A DNA stretch of 60,000 bases from contig CM043946.1 in the NCBI GenBank assembly GCA_014529385.2, forward strand, positions 36,174,558 through 36,234,557, written 5' to 3'. The translations under genes and the position numbers were made by a program. Positions 37,101 through 42,716 of this stretch are shown here, one piece after another; within the stretch, counting starts at the first letter, position 1; each line of letters starts with the position of its first letter. The stretch comes from Adiantum capillus-veneris (lineage: Eukaryota; Streptophyta; Polypodiopsida; Polypodiales; Pteridaceae). The notes beneath the pieces are model-generated. The model did no database searches and was not told where the DNA came from. It was given only the letters and a program-made list of their open reading frames with translations.

Positions 37101-39156
37101 GTCTAGTCCATGTGATTCAAACCACTGGGGGCGGGAGAGGACAGCGCGTGGGGGACTGAGGGGGGCAGCTCGAGCAGGGGGGAGCAGGGGAGGGTAGCTC
37201 AAGCGAGGGGAGTAGGGGCGGGCAGCACGAGGGGGTGAGGAAGGTAGCACGAGCGAGGGGAGCAGGAAGGGCATCATGGGTCCCGGGGGGGAGGGGGGGA
37301 GCAGCAGCGAGCTTCGACCTCCAAACTGTTACATTATCCCTTCGCTTTATTAACTCGTCCGTGATCTCTGCTACCTATGTATACTATGGCTCTCAGGATT
37401 TAGTCCTAGGTAGTAGGCATAGGTCGACCGTCACGCTTGTTGCGTACTTGGCTTGCATAGCTTCACCATACTAGCATGACTTTTTAGAGTCTCTGAAGAA
37501 TAAGGACATCCTTTCCGCTCAGTTGTGGGGTTTCAAGATAATTGAAGCAATGAATACATCTCAACGTTTGTTCTTCAACCCTAAACTAGTTTGGGAAGGA
37601 CCTGATTGGTTTATGTGGTCGAGTAAGTTTCAATGAGTTGTATTAATCTGATTTGGTTGGATGCAAAATTTTGCAAGCCTTTTGATACTTCTTCCTCTAA
37701 TTCTTTTGCAGGGTACATTGCAATGTATGCAACACTTGCAAGTCGGGACGTGGTAAGATTTCAAGATCTTGAAAGCTGGCAAAGGTTTTGCTTTGAAAGC
37801 ATTTGAAAGTTTCATGTTGAATTTCCTCTGCATGTCTGAATGAGGCACATCCTGCAGGATTTATGCTTGATACCAGAGGTGCCATTTTATTTGGAAGGGG
37901 AGGGTGGGCTGTATGATTTTGTCCAAAAACGTTTGAGAGAGAATGGACATATGGTCATAGTTGTAGCTGAAGGGGCAGGACAAGAATTGGTGAACAGTAG
38001 TGAGAGTGTCAAGGCACGTGATGCATCAGGCAATCAATTGCTTCTAGACATAGGCTTGTGGCTTTCCCGGAAGCTCAAGGTAAGCCCTAATGGTGCTGGA
38101 AATTTTTCGCAATCATTTAACCTGGACAACAATGTATCATGTTCTACGTTCTTTCAAATGCAGGATCGATACAACACAAGAAAAGAGGTGCTGAACTTGA
38201 AATACATCGGTCAGTAGTAGGTTTAAGAAGCGTATGTTTGTTTCATTTTGTCTACTGCATTTTTTGGCTGGACCTTCATTCAAGTTTCAAGGTTACGATG
38301 TCTTTGTATTTATGGCCAGTGGGTTATGAAGGTTCAGGTGAATAACTCGAGGATGAGGCTCCTTCTGAGATCTCTCATACTGAATATTCCAATACAGAGA
38401 TTGATGTGGCTTGTTGGATGCCTATGCCTGTTGTCTCTTGCCCGATTTGACATGGCCCTTGCCTGACCCTTCACAAGGCTAATATTTTGAGGGAAAAGCC
38501 TGCCCCCAGCTATGTGGGCCCATCTCACTTTTTATGGGGAGAAAAGAGTTGCAACACACCTAGCATTTGGACATCATTAGAGTGTTCACACTGCATCCAT
38601 TCATTTGAGTGTTTACGGCATTGTTTGCCCGCACTGAGGTTTTTACTGTGGTTTTGGCATATTATCAGATCCAACGTACATGATTCGTGCCATCCCAAGC
38701 AACGCAGCTGATAATGTGTACTGCACACTGCTAGCTCAATTTGGTATTCACGGAGCCATGGCTGGATATAGTGGGTTCACAGTTGGACCTGTGAATGGCC
38801 GCCATTGTTACATTCCAATCTCGGTAATGCTACCATAATTTGCAGCACTCTCATGGATGGATGATTCTGTTAGTGCTTATGAAAATCTTGGTTTGGTGCA
38901 GAGGGTGACAGAGATGCAAAACCGTGTGAACATTTCAGATCGCATGTGGGCCCGGCTGTTATCCTCAACCAATCAACCTGCTTTCATTGATGCAGACAAA
39001 AAGATTACGGAGGAACTAGAGCTAGAAGCAAAGAGTTCAGCTGTGCTGCCAGATTCAGCTGCTATTGCAAGGGATGTTCCATCTCAAACAACCGCAGAGC
39101 GTGAAAATTCAAACGGAATCATATTAAAACATGAACCTGCACAGAAGACGGAGTGA
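6292..39156 (+). CDS. PFK: ATP-dependent 6-phosphofructokinase, 13 exons, N-terminus missing
   Basis: Plant-type PFK phosphorylates fructose 6-phosphate to fructose 1,6-bisphosphate in glycolysis. Exons: 6292-6338, 6408-6447, 7088-7153, 7274-7411, 10835-10993, 11070-11123, 11250-11318, 11397-11526, 37712-37752, 37858-38079, 38164-38209, 38669-38823, 38902-39156. All junctions are GT-AG, phases agree, and the 1422 nt give 473 residues plus TGA with no internal stop. Motifs, numbered from the first visible residue: GGLCPGLN 67-74, GGDGT 155-159 (glycine as in ATP users rather than PPi users), PKTIDND 183-189 with the catalytic Asp 187, MGRYSG 230-235, PEVPFYLEG 254-262. Family proteins are usually 470-550 residues, so a start exon (and any transit peptide) lies upstream, not identified. 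Cytosolic versus plastid location cannot be told. Confidence 0.95.
7412..8850. other. PFK intron, probable Gypsy 3' LTR at right
   Basis: Part of the 3.4-kb intron between the exons ending 7411 and starting 10835. 7412-7770 looks like ordinary AT-rich intron. About 7780-8845 is GC-richer and lies downstream of the antisense Gypsy gene, where its 3' LTR should be. No second LTR copy is present to prove it. Minus-strand ORFs here show no domain. Confidence 0.4.
8851..9480 (-). pseudogene. Gypsy integrase C-terminus and chromodomain, antisense in PFK intron
   Basis: The minus strand encodes an integrase tail ([17 protein letters not shown], then [15 protein letters not shown]) and, after a frameshift near 9107-9115, a chromodomain-like stretch ([20 protein letters not shown]) ending [16 protein letters not shown] and a stop at 8851-8853. 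A polypurine run follows, as expected before an LTR. It resembles the element at 1-411 in layout but is more diverged. The likely 3' LTR would lie at about 7790-8845. Confidence 0.8.
9481..10834. other. PFK intron remainder, no gene seen
   Basis: AT-rich intronic DNA. Only a short imperfect tandem repeat of ACCACATTCCTTGTTATTTT type is visible at about 9626-9722. No coding similarity was recognised on either strand. Confidence 0.5.
11752..12210 (+). repeat. Three tandem copies of a ~140-165 bp unit
   Basis: Each unit has a GGGGAAGGGGA-rich head, then AAGAGTGCACT, GAGCAAGCCTCCAAGTGA, AGCTCCTTATTCAT and a GGATAAGGG-like tail. The first copy ends with a perfect 9-bp inverted repeat GGCCGGACA/TGTCCGGCC (11882-11904). 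A fourth copy lies at about 34995-35145, near the other end of the same intron and in the same orientation. It is not coding in any consistent frame; it may be LTR-derived. Confidence 0.85.
12535..12669. repeat. Three 45-bp tandem repeats
   Basis: Units at 12535-12579, 12580-12624 and 12625-12669 differ at only a few bases. 45 bp is a multiple of three and the array stays open on both strands, so it could be an in-frame expansion inside the adjacent decayed Copia ORF on the minus strand. Confidence 0.92.
12900..13650 (-). pseudogene. Decayed Tnt1-like Copia gag-protease fragment
   Basis: Reading leftwards: a degenerate nucleocapsid knuckle ([11 protein letters not shown], about 13575-13607); a protease region [18 protein letters not shown] (about 13345-13405) with [15 protein letters not shown]; then in another frame [15 protein letters not shown]. 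This order matches Tnt1-type polyproteins. The aspartyl protease triad D-S/T-G is replaced by D-K-D, and frames shift between blocks, so it is inactive. Integrase and RT were not found. Confidence 0.75.
13651..14049. other. No recognisable feature
   Basis: Lies between the decayed Copia gag fragment and an LTR-like block. Open frames on both strands carry no domain; it is probably degenerate retroelement leader or gag sequence. Confidence 0.3.
14050..14270 (-). repeat. LTR-like block, copy 1
   Basis: Shares TGTCACAAGACGG, the CACGTGCCAATAGAAAA stretch, a short GA run, and the CACGGAGTGG...AATTCCACC segment with copies at 16168-16378 and 16456-16532. No primer-binding site adjoins this copy, which suits a 3' LTR of a minus-strand element or a solo fragment. 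The right boundary is approximate. Confidence 0.65.
14769..14858. repeat. Three 34-bp hairpin-forming tandem repeats
   Basis: Units start at 14769, 14803 and 14837. Each contains GGAGTTAGCTTCTCC, which folds on itself (GGAG...CTCC). The third unit is partial. Confidence 0.9.
15174..15331. repeat. Three ~53-bp tandem repeats
   Basis: Units begin ACAACCAAACGCTCC at 15174 and 15226 and a variant at 15280. Each continues through a TTGCGTCGTTCG-like stretch to GGAGGTTC or a variant. Units two and three are closer to each other than to unit one. No coding role is seen. Confidence 0.88.
15345..16078 (-). other. Open minus-strand frames, probable Copia gag remnant
   Basis: Two adjoining minus-strand ORFs (15745-15978 and 15376-15744) lie just downstream, in element sense, of the primer-binding site at 16153-16164, where gag is expected. 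No zinc knuckle or other diagnostic motif is present, so this is inference from position only. Confidence 0.3.
16079..16532 (-). repeat. Tandem duplication of Copia LTR plus leader
   Basis: On the minus strand the order is LTR piece (16532-16456), primer-binding site TGGTATCAGAGC (16454-16443), leader (16442-16379), LTR (16378-16168), primer-binding site (16164-16153), leader (to about 16079). The two leader copies share the stretches GATCTTGCATTGT and CTTTGGTAGGACC. The arrangement looks like recombination between two LTR elements. The inner LTR contains a 70-bp (GA)n tract (16245-16314). Confidence 0.8.
16533..16620. repeat. (GA)n microsatellite, 88 bp, 3' flank of LINE-A
   Basis: Uninterrupted GA repeat between the LTR fragment and the 3' end of the minus-strand LINE-A. 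In LINE orientation it reads (TC)n directly after the ATTTC tail. Confidence 0.97.
16621..18282 (-). mobile_element. LINE-A, 5'-truncated non-LTR retrotransposon
   Basis: Minus-strand LINE of the same family as 20563-33910. The 3' end, at the left, reads GGTCTCATAGGTCATTCTGG, then GACGTTAATATAACATTTC and repeated ATTTC, abutting (GA)n. The 5' end stops just after the RT active-site region, also abutting (GA)n at 18283. So the copy is bracketed by the same microsatellite on both sides. It is the least damaged C-terminal half in the window. Confidence 0.93.
16927..18201 (-). CDS. LINE ORF2 C-terminal part (RT thumb and Cys/His knuckle)
   Basis: A 424-residue open frame starting in [10 protein letters not shown], a conserved block just after the catalytic YADD of LINE RTs. 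The RT fingers and palm, and the endonuclease, are lost by 5' truncation; a TAG lies just upstream of the first methionine. Near residue 330 is a zinc-binding pattern, [18 protein letters not shown], typical of LINE C-termini and thought to contact RNA or [11 protein letters not shown] lies close to the end. No RNase H domain was seen. The frame is intact but cannot transpose alone. Confidence 0.88.
   Translation of the reverse strand: MGKTKVMVFNTTPQWVRRSAPTFAYGQDTVEYTDAYTYLGVVFAGPKFTLKKAADARLSRASAALGGLERMCSQVQFQEPQTKLWLFDTMVASAMLYGVQIWGPSVDQDNWKSMERPLVSMISRLIRAKASVPHAITRAELAAPPIEIEALTRSVSFMHGLWDTNNCRYTRLALESSRQLAMKGDTSCWYVQLSSWFQRRGFSMKRLPPFQYSLEAPSLAITRTEINKIIRRDLIQLDTKRTWVDPKQELGTKMANYKENFLQLSEDGFVIRPSYMDTHLSHGLRGAIGQIRTSSHQLEIEFGRFRGIPPESRICKLCGMEPETELHYICHCTVYYEIRGRFHCLFKEGFGPLDRIMQYQDQRCLGLYLLELHRHRDNLMRRQRALQPQRQITDFFGSSEAGVKGKQEASSQHKGVPTFIPKAP
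18283..18367. repeat. (GA)n microsatellite between LINE-A and LINE-B
   Basis: About 85 bp of pure GA repeat. It is both the 5' flank of LINE-A and the 3' flank of LINE-B, whose tail TTTGATTTGATTT starts at 18368. Confidence 0.97.
18368..19847 (-). mobile_element. LINE-B, second, diverged LINE family, 5'-truncated
   Basis: The minus-strand element ends in GACGTTAATACCAAATCAAA before (TC)n, a tail clearly related to but distinct from that of LINE-A. Coding remnants: 19262-19810 (RT with [12 protein letters not shown], then [11 protein letters not shown] and the block [11 protein letters not shown]); 18713-19258; and 18385-18891, with a decayed knuckle ([15 protein letters not shown]). Frames shift between these. 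The copy is truncated at the SPTLFG block of the RT. Confidence 0.88.
19262..19810 (-). pseudogene. LINE-B reverse transcriptase fragment
   Basis: A 182-residue frame holding the RT palm box YADD and the following thumb region. It shares only scattered blocks with the LINE-A family, mainly YADD, KTKFM/KTKVM and the YGVxIWGPS box, so it represents a separate family. The reading frame breaks at 19259. Confidence 0.85.
19848..20562. other. No gene; TC-rich right end
   Basis: GC-rich stretch with CCGAAG-rich and GATCCG motifs and no recognisable coding similarity. The last 90 bp (about 20470-20555) are TC-rich and lead into the 5' junction of LINE-C. Confidence 0.4.
20563..23490 (+). mobile_element. 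LINE-C, truncated, fused to LINE-D
   Basis: Starts abruptly in the endonuclease domain ([11 protein letters not shown] box near 20600-20635) and runs through RT to the C-terminal knuckle. The RT palm reads [14 protein letters not shown] (about 22254-22295) and [14 protein letters not shown] (about 22135-22175). Many stops and frameshifts occur (for example at 20977, 22002 and 22559), plus a loss of about 90 bp near 22940. It ends at [10 protein letters not shown]-like codons (about 23460-23490), then switches directly to LINE-D without a 3' tail. Confidence 0.92.
22004..22561 (+). pseudogene. LINE-C reverse transcriptase core
   Basis: 185-residue frame covering RT blocks from [18 protein letters not shown] to YLRVVF, with intact [14 protein letters not shown] and YADD. 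Upstream RT blocks ([44 protein letters not shown]) lie in the preceding frame, 21698-22003, which ends at a TGA in place of the usual arginine codon; otherwise the frames are continuous. Confidence 0.88.
23491..25886 (+). mobile_element. LINE-D, 5'-truncated, complete 3' tail
   Basis: Begins within the segment between endonuclease and RT ([13 protein letters not shown]) and reaches the family 3' tail GACGTTAATATATCATTTC, after which (TC)n begins. RT motifs: [28 protein letters not shown], then in the next frame [14 protein letters not shown] (Q to L change) and [12 protein letters not shown]-terminal knuckle: [18 protein letters not shown]. Stop codons near 23909 and 24802 and a frameshift near 25060 disable it. 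Confidence 0.92.
23912..24802 (+). pseudogene. LINE-D RT palm and thumb
   Basis: 296-residue frame spanning the RT palm through the post-RT region. The catalytic YADD is present, but the conserved Q of the VKQGCP box is L, which might impair the enzyme. It ends at TGA where relatives have an ALNGDTSCW-like continuation; the following frame (24833-25108) carries on the homology. Confidence 0.88.
25887..25944. repeat. (TC)n tract between LINE-D and LINE-E
   Basis: 58 bp of TC repeat with one CC interruption. It is the 3' flank of LINE-D and the 5' flank of LINE-E. Confidence 0.97.
25956..27212 (+). pseudogene. LINE-E ORF2 part 1, read-through into MITE
   Basis: 418-residue open frame. Residues 1-350 are LINE RT and thumb; the last 60 or so are translated MITE sequence and are not LINE protein. 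Homology resumes in another frame at about 27187 ([15 protein letters not shown]). Confidence 0.88.
27014..27180 (+). mobile_element. hAT-type MITE inside LINE-E
   Basis: 167-bp insertion flanked by perfect 8-bp target duplications CCCTTGAG (27006-27013 and 27181-27188). The termini are imperfect inverted repeats: CATAGTTACCCGGAACGG at the left, and the complement of the right end reads CATAGTAACAGGGAATGG. The 8-bp duplication and CA-start fit the hAT superfamily. The body is GGAACGGG-rich and non-coding. Strand is arbitrary. Confidence 0.88.
27127..27927 (+). pseudogene. LINE-E ORF2 part 2 (Cys/His knuckle end)
   Basis: 266-residue frame; the first 20 residues are MITE sequence. It then carries [19 protein letters not shown], the knuckle [26 protein letters not shown] and a basic arginine-rich tail ([15 protein letters not shown]). 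It shows the family's natural C-terminus. Confidence 0.85.
28186..28243. repeat. (TC)n tract, 3' flank of LINE-E
   Basis: 58 bp of TC repeat with one CC interruption, directly following the LINE-E tail and preceding the C-rich block. Confidence 0.97.
28244..29050. repeat. C-rich low-complexity block with CTATCGCG motif
   Basis: About 800 bp of C-runs (up to about 40 C) and CT runs, punctuated by about a dozen copies of CTATCGCG or CTATCGC. Apparent ORFs on both strands are artefacts of composition. An AT-rich gap with TTAAGTTAAGTTAATTTAA lies at 28588-28625. The final (TC)n (29035-29050) is the 5' flank of LINE-F. Confidence 0.93.
29072..30139 (+). CDS. LINE ORF1 protein, coiled coil plus RNA-binding-like domain
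   Basis: 355 residues, intact. I chose the ATG at 29072 since the upstream extension lacks an ATG. Residues about 50-150 are charged and heptad-rich (a coiled coil, with a duplicated LNAxIxxLKxEVSxLKQE unit). Residues about 220-340 hold [20 protein letters not shown], then [19 protein letters not shown] and [16 protein letters not shown], a layout like the RRM plus C-terminal domain of L1-type ORF1 proteins that coat LINE RNA. The stop at 30137-30139 is two bases from the ORF2 ATG, suggesting reinitiation. Function is inferred from layout. Confidence 0.85.
   Translation: MDQRQGHEGLMGVAQTVTLEEDPAQDTEAANVSPVCKPRAKATFMLTNKRMAQMEREMKEWKTEMEGWWKEKANLLQMVFNEGAKWKKEKESLNAEIQTLKEEVSVLKQENLNAKIRVLKKEVSALKQELVDRVSNGLEEGEFQPSVIDEIKEKGTGKMITEEEKLNVAKTSSWAEMITRTQKKADEAEKWIEVAKKGKGQETPCTPMLINMTLEEEQRRRMRALHVRVTGLKDINNVEKEVTSLTSMMGMEKPLHTKAWRVGKKSDGTGESSKGRALILRFPSLEEKKEFLRKRPTLKKTGIFLGDDLTLSQLAHMREVMPEITMEREKGKIAFYRDGRVVILERRAARPMGPH
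30142..31586 (+). pseudogene. LINE-F ORF2 endonuclease region
   Basis: Opens [13 protein letters not shown], the typical start of an APE-type endonuclease. Further boxes are [16 protein letters not shown] (about 30570-30600) and [11 protein letters not shown] (about 30896-30930), equivalent to the catalytic Asn, Glu, Asp/Asn and Asp-His residues. It is read in three frames (30142-30336, 30339-30686, 30714-31586). The endonuclease nicks target DNA to prime reverse transcription; in this family the target is presumably (TC)n/(GA)n. Confidence 0.9.
31624..32592 (+). pseudogene. LINE-F ORF2 reverse transcriptase
   Basis: 322-residue frame with all RT blocks: [72 protein letters not shown] and LGKTKVMVF. 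The TAG at 32590 replaces the glutamine or equivalent codon found in relatives before [10 protein letters not shown]. The catalytic core itself is intact. Homology resumes after the stop and again at 32698. Confidence 0.92.
32698..33700 (+). pseudogene. LINE-F ORF2 C-terminal part
   Basis: Frames 32698-33066 and 32906-33358 carry the post-RT region and the knuckle [18 protein letters not shown]; the remainder to about 33690 contains ITDFFTLDI and the arginine-rich end with further stops. A segment of about 100 bp present in LINE-D is missing and replaced by a perfect inverted repeat (32966-33016). Confidence 0.85.
32966..33016. repeat. Perfect 23-bp inverted repeat, 5-bp loop
   Basis: Left arm 32966-32988, loop GGATC 32989-32993, right arm 32994-33016. 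The right arm is original LINE sequence (codons for [10 protein letters not shown] region); the left arm is its inverted copy, replacing the coding segment found in sister copies. Confidence 0.95.
33911..34160. repeat. (TC)n, then (GT)n-(G)n-(CA)n compound microsatellite
   Basis: (TC)n at 33911-33923, then unique sequence, then (GT)n at 33986-34012, a run of about 35 G (34013-34048), and (CA)n broken by AACAC units to 34120. The GT and CA arms are complementary around the G run. Confidence 0.95.
34161..34994. other. Unassigned, open but domain-free
   Basis: C/T-biased sequence with GCTTGC-rich stretches and two chance-like open frames (34162-34515, 34553-35098). The second runs into the dispersed repeat at 34995, which argues against a real gene. 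Perhaps leader sequence of an LTR element. Confidence 0.35.
34995..35145 (+). repeat. Dispersed copy of the 11752-12210 repeat
   Basis: Shares the GGGGAAGGGGAGAAGGAG head, GAGCAAGCC and AGTGAGGAGCTCCTTATTCA blocks with the three tandem copies at the other end of the intron. Sequence upstream (GAAAGAGTG, GGATGTGTGTG) also matches 11720-11750, so the shared segment begins about 35 bp earlier. Confidence 0.85.
35146..36475. other. Intron stretch without recognisable gene
   Basis: AT-rich DNA to about 35950, then more mixed sequence. Short ORFs on both strands (for example 35668-35916) show no family motif. Confidence 0.4.
36476..37175 (-). pseudogene. LINE-G, old decayed LINE fragment
   Basis: The minus strand retains pieces matching the LINE-A family C-terminal region: [16 protein letters not shown] (about 37080-37130), [25 protein letters not shown] (about 36848-36925) and QSQLIDFF near 36550. 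Stops and frameshifts abound. No 3' tail or (TC)n flank was identified, consistent with an older insertion. Confidence 0.75.
37130..37310. repeat. G-rich minisatellite
   Basis: Imperfect repeats of a GAGCAGGGGAG / GGGCAGC(T/A)CGAGCGAGGGG type with many G3-G7 runs on the + strand. The minus-strand proline/arginine ORF over it is compositional. Confidence 0.8.
37311..37711. other. 3' end of the giant PFK intron
   Basis: Unique-looking AT-rich sequence ending in a T-rich tract and acceptor TTCTTTTGCAG. No element recognised. Confidence 0.6.
37712..39156 (+). CDS. PFK: PFK exon block 2 (C-terminal half)
   Basis: Five exons after the giant intron. The first completes the split glycine codon and reads [13 protein letters not shown]; next come the substrate-loop region [13 protein letters not shown] and AEGAGQ, then [18 protein letters not shown] across an exon junction, and a last exon with [15 protein letters not shown]. 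The tail after residue 425 is hydrophilic and poorly conserved. The first two exons are 105 bp apart, so this half kept compact introns while the neighbouring intron expanded to 26 kb. Confidence 0.95.
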
Positions 39157-39537
39157 GCAGGGTTGTCTTTTGGAGTCTCTACCACTTTTCCCAAGGGCCT
39201 TTGTGGCCTTGGTTCGTCCTTTCCTTCACAGAGTCTCATCATCGATGTTTTGCTTTACAGAATCGGCAATATTAAGACAGTCCATAGAAGAGTAGAACTT
39301 GGGTTTGCAGGTCACACGATAGAAGGTGGTTTTGCGAGGATGAAGAAATATTTGCAGAATGAAGCTTTGAAACTTGTTGTATATCTTAGAAGATTTTTTG
39401 AACGTTGAAATATTCAATCCGAGGAATGGAAGGAGAATTTTGCTCTCTACTTATTGAATTCAAAAGCTCGACAAGAGAGTGGGGAACAAGGCTGAGCATT
39501 GTATATTATGGATCTCAAGAAGCGCCCCTGAACTTTA

Positions 39538-39543
39538 AATAAA
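39538..39543 (+). terminator. Candidate PFK polyadenylation signal
   Basis: AATAAA occurs 382 bp after the PFK stop, in an A/T-rich context followed by T-rich sequence. A second AATAAA lies about 70 bp on (near 39611). Either could end the transcript; only the motif supports this. Confidence 0.5.
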
Positions 39544-40402
39544 GCTTGTAAATTTTATTGATTTAATTTGTTGAGGGTATGAAATTCACTTAAAGGGTTC
39601 CTAAATCCCGAATAAAAGTATCCTTTTGTCATGTTTTGTTGAGCACTGCTACTTACATGTCATATATTGAGTCGAAGTTATTAGTTTTCTGAATGTTGGT
39701 TGCAAGAAAATGTAGGGTAGGAACAACTTCCTGCCAGAAAGCACACTAAATATACCTCAATCCAAGTAATACTAATTTTAATTATATCCATTGTGGATTT
39801 ATAAGATATCTAAAAGCCGGATGACATCTGATTTGTGGTGCAAAGCTTCCAGCACTTGATGGTATTTGTATCTTCGCGTCTGAAGAGGTGATGGATTCCA
39901 TGATGTTGATTGGTAGGCAACAATAAGGATACTTCATCGGTAAGTAGACAATTAGCAGTCCAATGCCTTCGTTAGATTCATGAGCATTCGTTTTCTTTGA
40001 CCTTCACACCTACCATTGTAGATTTCTCTCTGTAAGAGATTTGAACGAGTGTTGGCTTTCATTATTGCAATCTTGTGTGAAACCTTGTTGTGGTTTATAT
40101 GTGATCATAATGTGTCTGACCGTAATTCGTCCACTGTTATGTGTCCGAGTTTCAAGTGAAGATTTCATTGCTTGTTCATCAACTCTAGAGAGAGAGAGGA
40201 GACCAAAATGGTAAGGCATCTTTGTTTACAACTAGCGCTGGATTGGTACATATGGAGAGAAATGTGTAAATGAAAAAGAAGGTAATTAAATGAAGAGTTT
40301 ATGTGAGAAGCTTAGAGAATTCCAAGATTATGGCAAATTTGTACTAAATAACACTTATCCTTTTAATAAAACCTTTCTTCTACTACTGAAGAACGTGATA
40401 CA

Positions 40403-40414
40403 TGGTATCAGAAG
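40403..40414 (+). other. Possible relic Copia primer-binding site
   Basis: TGGTATCAGAAG directly follows an ACA, as at LTR/primer-site junctions; it differs from the canonical site only in the last two bases. No LTR partner or coding remnant was found. Confidence 0.3.
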
Positions 40415-41192
40415 TTGCACCAAGTGAGAAGTATGTTGATTTATAAATGGTTAAGGTACAAGACCTTTAATAGGCATGTCAAACTTGAAGCCCTTGTAAT
40501 ACACTGTTGAGTGTTTGTTCTTTAAAATAAGCACATGAAAACTGCCATCTTGGACATTATTACCTTGAATCTTGTAGAACCTATGTGAAATTCCTAACTT
40601 TATAAGTGAGAACATCTCTAGATAACCAAGGCTATCTCCCATTTTACATTGTTGTGAAAACTTGTATCCAAAATCCGAAATTATTTAATTTCAAGGAAAA
40701 AGTGCCATATCCACAGTATATTGAGTGTTAGGCATTATTGTGAACTATGGTGGAGGTGCATGACCCTCGTATCGCATAACCATTGGCCTCTCAGAACACA
40801 GGAGAAAATCATATGACATATAACTAATTATCTATTCTTTGTAGGTATGTTTACATATAGGCCTGCCCAACCTTTGCATGCCTTGACCACAAGACTACTG
40901 TCTTGGCATAAGTTGTGTAACTTTATGCTTTCAAGCCTTCTTCTTCTTAGCCTTTTAAGTCTTCTTCTACTTAACATATTTATTTGCAAAACTTATGTTT
41001 AACTCCACTTATCACTTGAAATCTTGAACATATATGTAAGCTTTAGTTTTCTTCATTATCTTCTTTTGCTATAATGTGATTTGTTAGGCATTATGGTGTG
41101 TGAACCTAAGTTATTTTGACCTTTGATTTTGATTGTTTTAGCTAATTAGTTGATGGATATCTTACTAGTTAGTTCACATTGTCTTCTACGTG

Positions 41193-41227
<35 letters not shown>

Positions 41228-42104
41228 CTCTTCGTAAGGGTGATTTTCAGGGGCTCATAGAATGGAAGAGAGATTCCATGGAGTTACATTTAATGCATTG
41301 AACAAATGGAAGCATTTGCAAGTGAAAACCTCTAATTTTGAAAGGTCCATTTTCTATTATAGATTGTTGGGTGAGTTAGTGAGGTCTTTTTAGAACGTTT
41401 GCTCTCTAAAGACTCACAGCCCGTTTGCAAACTAAGTGGGGTGGGGTTCAATTTGAAAACAAGCTCTTCCAAAGAATGGGACATTGGATTGCTTGTTGCT
41501 CTCAAAAGATATAGCCAATGTTCCATTTTCTTCTTGCTTTCCACACAAATGCTCATAGATGTTGTTTGGGCTATTGTTACTGTGCACTAAATGGTGAAGG
41601 AAGATGTCTTGGGATATCTTTCCCCCCTTCTTTAACCACCCAAATGTAAAGGGCCAGGGAAAGAGGAAGCCTGAGCTCTTGCAAGTGAGTGAGCGCGCGT
41701 ATACACGCACACACCCAAGAGCACATAATCTAGATGGAGGCCAAAAGCTGCTTCCTTTTCACTACACAAAATGATAAGATGGATGATGAGTGAAACCACT
41801 CAATAGTGCTGGCAAGTTAAGGCAGTCACTCTTGGTAGGTACACCATGTCAGTGAAGTCTAGCACTTTGGCGATGATCCTCATGTTTGCTATCTTGTGCC
41901 AGGGATGAATGTAGGCAAAAAGTCATCCAAGAAAACCATGTGTTGAGCCTCGCGTTGAGCTCTTTTCTTGGGGTCTATCTGCTCATTGTATCTTTTACTT
42001 TTATTCTATACTATTGGCAAAAAAATAGCTTACAAGGTGAATTCACCCTCCTAAAAGATTATTCCAGATTGAGTTTCCTGCAAGGGATTGCTTTTTTCTG
42101 TCTT

Positions 42105-42658
42105 TGAGAGAGAGAGAGAGAGAGCTCATGAGTGGTAGGAGTATGTATCCCACAAGGAGTGTCGGATTCCAAATATATTGTGGAGAAGGAAAAGTGGATG
42201 TCCCTTATAAGAACGGGAAATATTACAATAAAGCATATATCATAATGGTCGGGGCTCGTGGGACTACCCTTCCCCACTATACATCTACTCTATCGTCCGT
42301 TGAATTACTTTCTTGCCTTTTTTGGAAAATCAAACTTCTTTGTATCACGTTTTAGTTGTGATGTCAGCCAAGTATCACAAAGTGTCAAGAAATGGGAGTA
42401 AAAATCATCATTAATGTTGCATATGGTAGAAAGCTCCTCCCAATTTTCACATGGATTCTCCTCATTAAGCACATCAACTCCTCAAGCAACGCATCTTGGA
42501 TCTTGTTTAGTCTCTTGTTACCATTACGCATGTCTATTATATTTGATGTGTCCTTTGCACCCTGAGATAGAATAATCACTCTAGCCACTATTTCTGTATG
42601 AATCTTCTCTACTTCATCCTCACCTGGGTGCACAAATATCTAAAAAATTATGGTCCTT

Positions 42659-42716
<58 letters not shown>

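Larger units (their letters stand above)
11527..37711 (+). other. Giant PFK intron (26,185 bp)
   Basis: It begins GTAAGC and ends TTTTGCAG and interrupts the glycine codon of MGRYSG. The flanking exon reading frames join exactly in phase. Its interior is almost wholly transposable elements and tandem repeats. The exon positions on both sides and uninterrupted codons show the gene is still under coding constraint, so the intron is presumably spliced in full. Confidence 0.93.
39157..42104. other. PFK 3' UTR and gene-poor spacer
   Basis: The first roughly 390 bp are probably 3' UTR. Beyond this I see no gene. At 40403 the sequence TGGTATCAGAAG preceded by ATACA resembles a Copia primer-binding site next to an LTR end, hinting at a relic element. 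Short (TC)n at 41197-41224. Confidence 0.45.

Noticed and set aside
6292-39156. PFK as a retro-copied pseudogene
   Set aside because: It has twelve introns with correct splice sites and phases and no stop in 473 codons.
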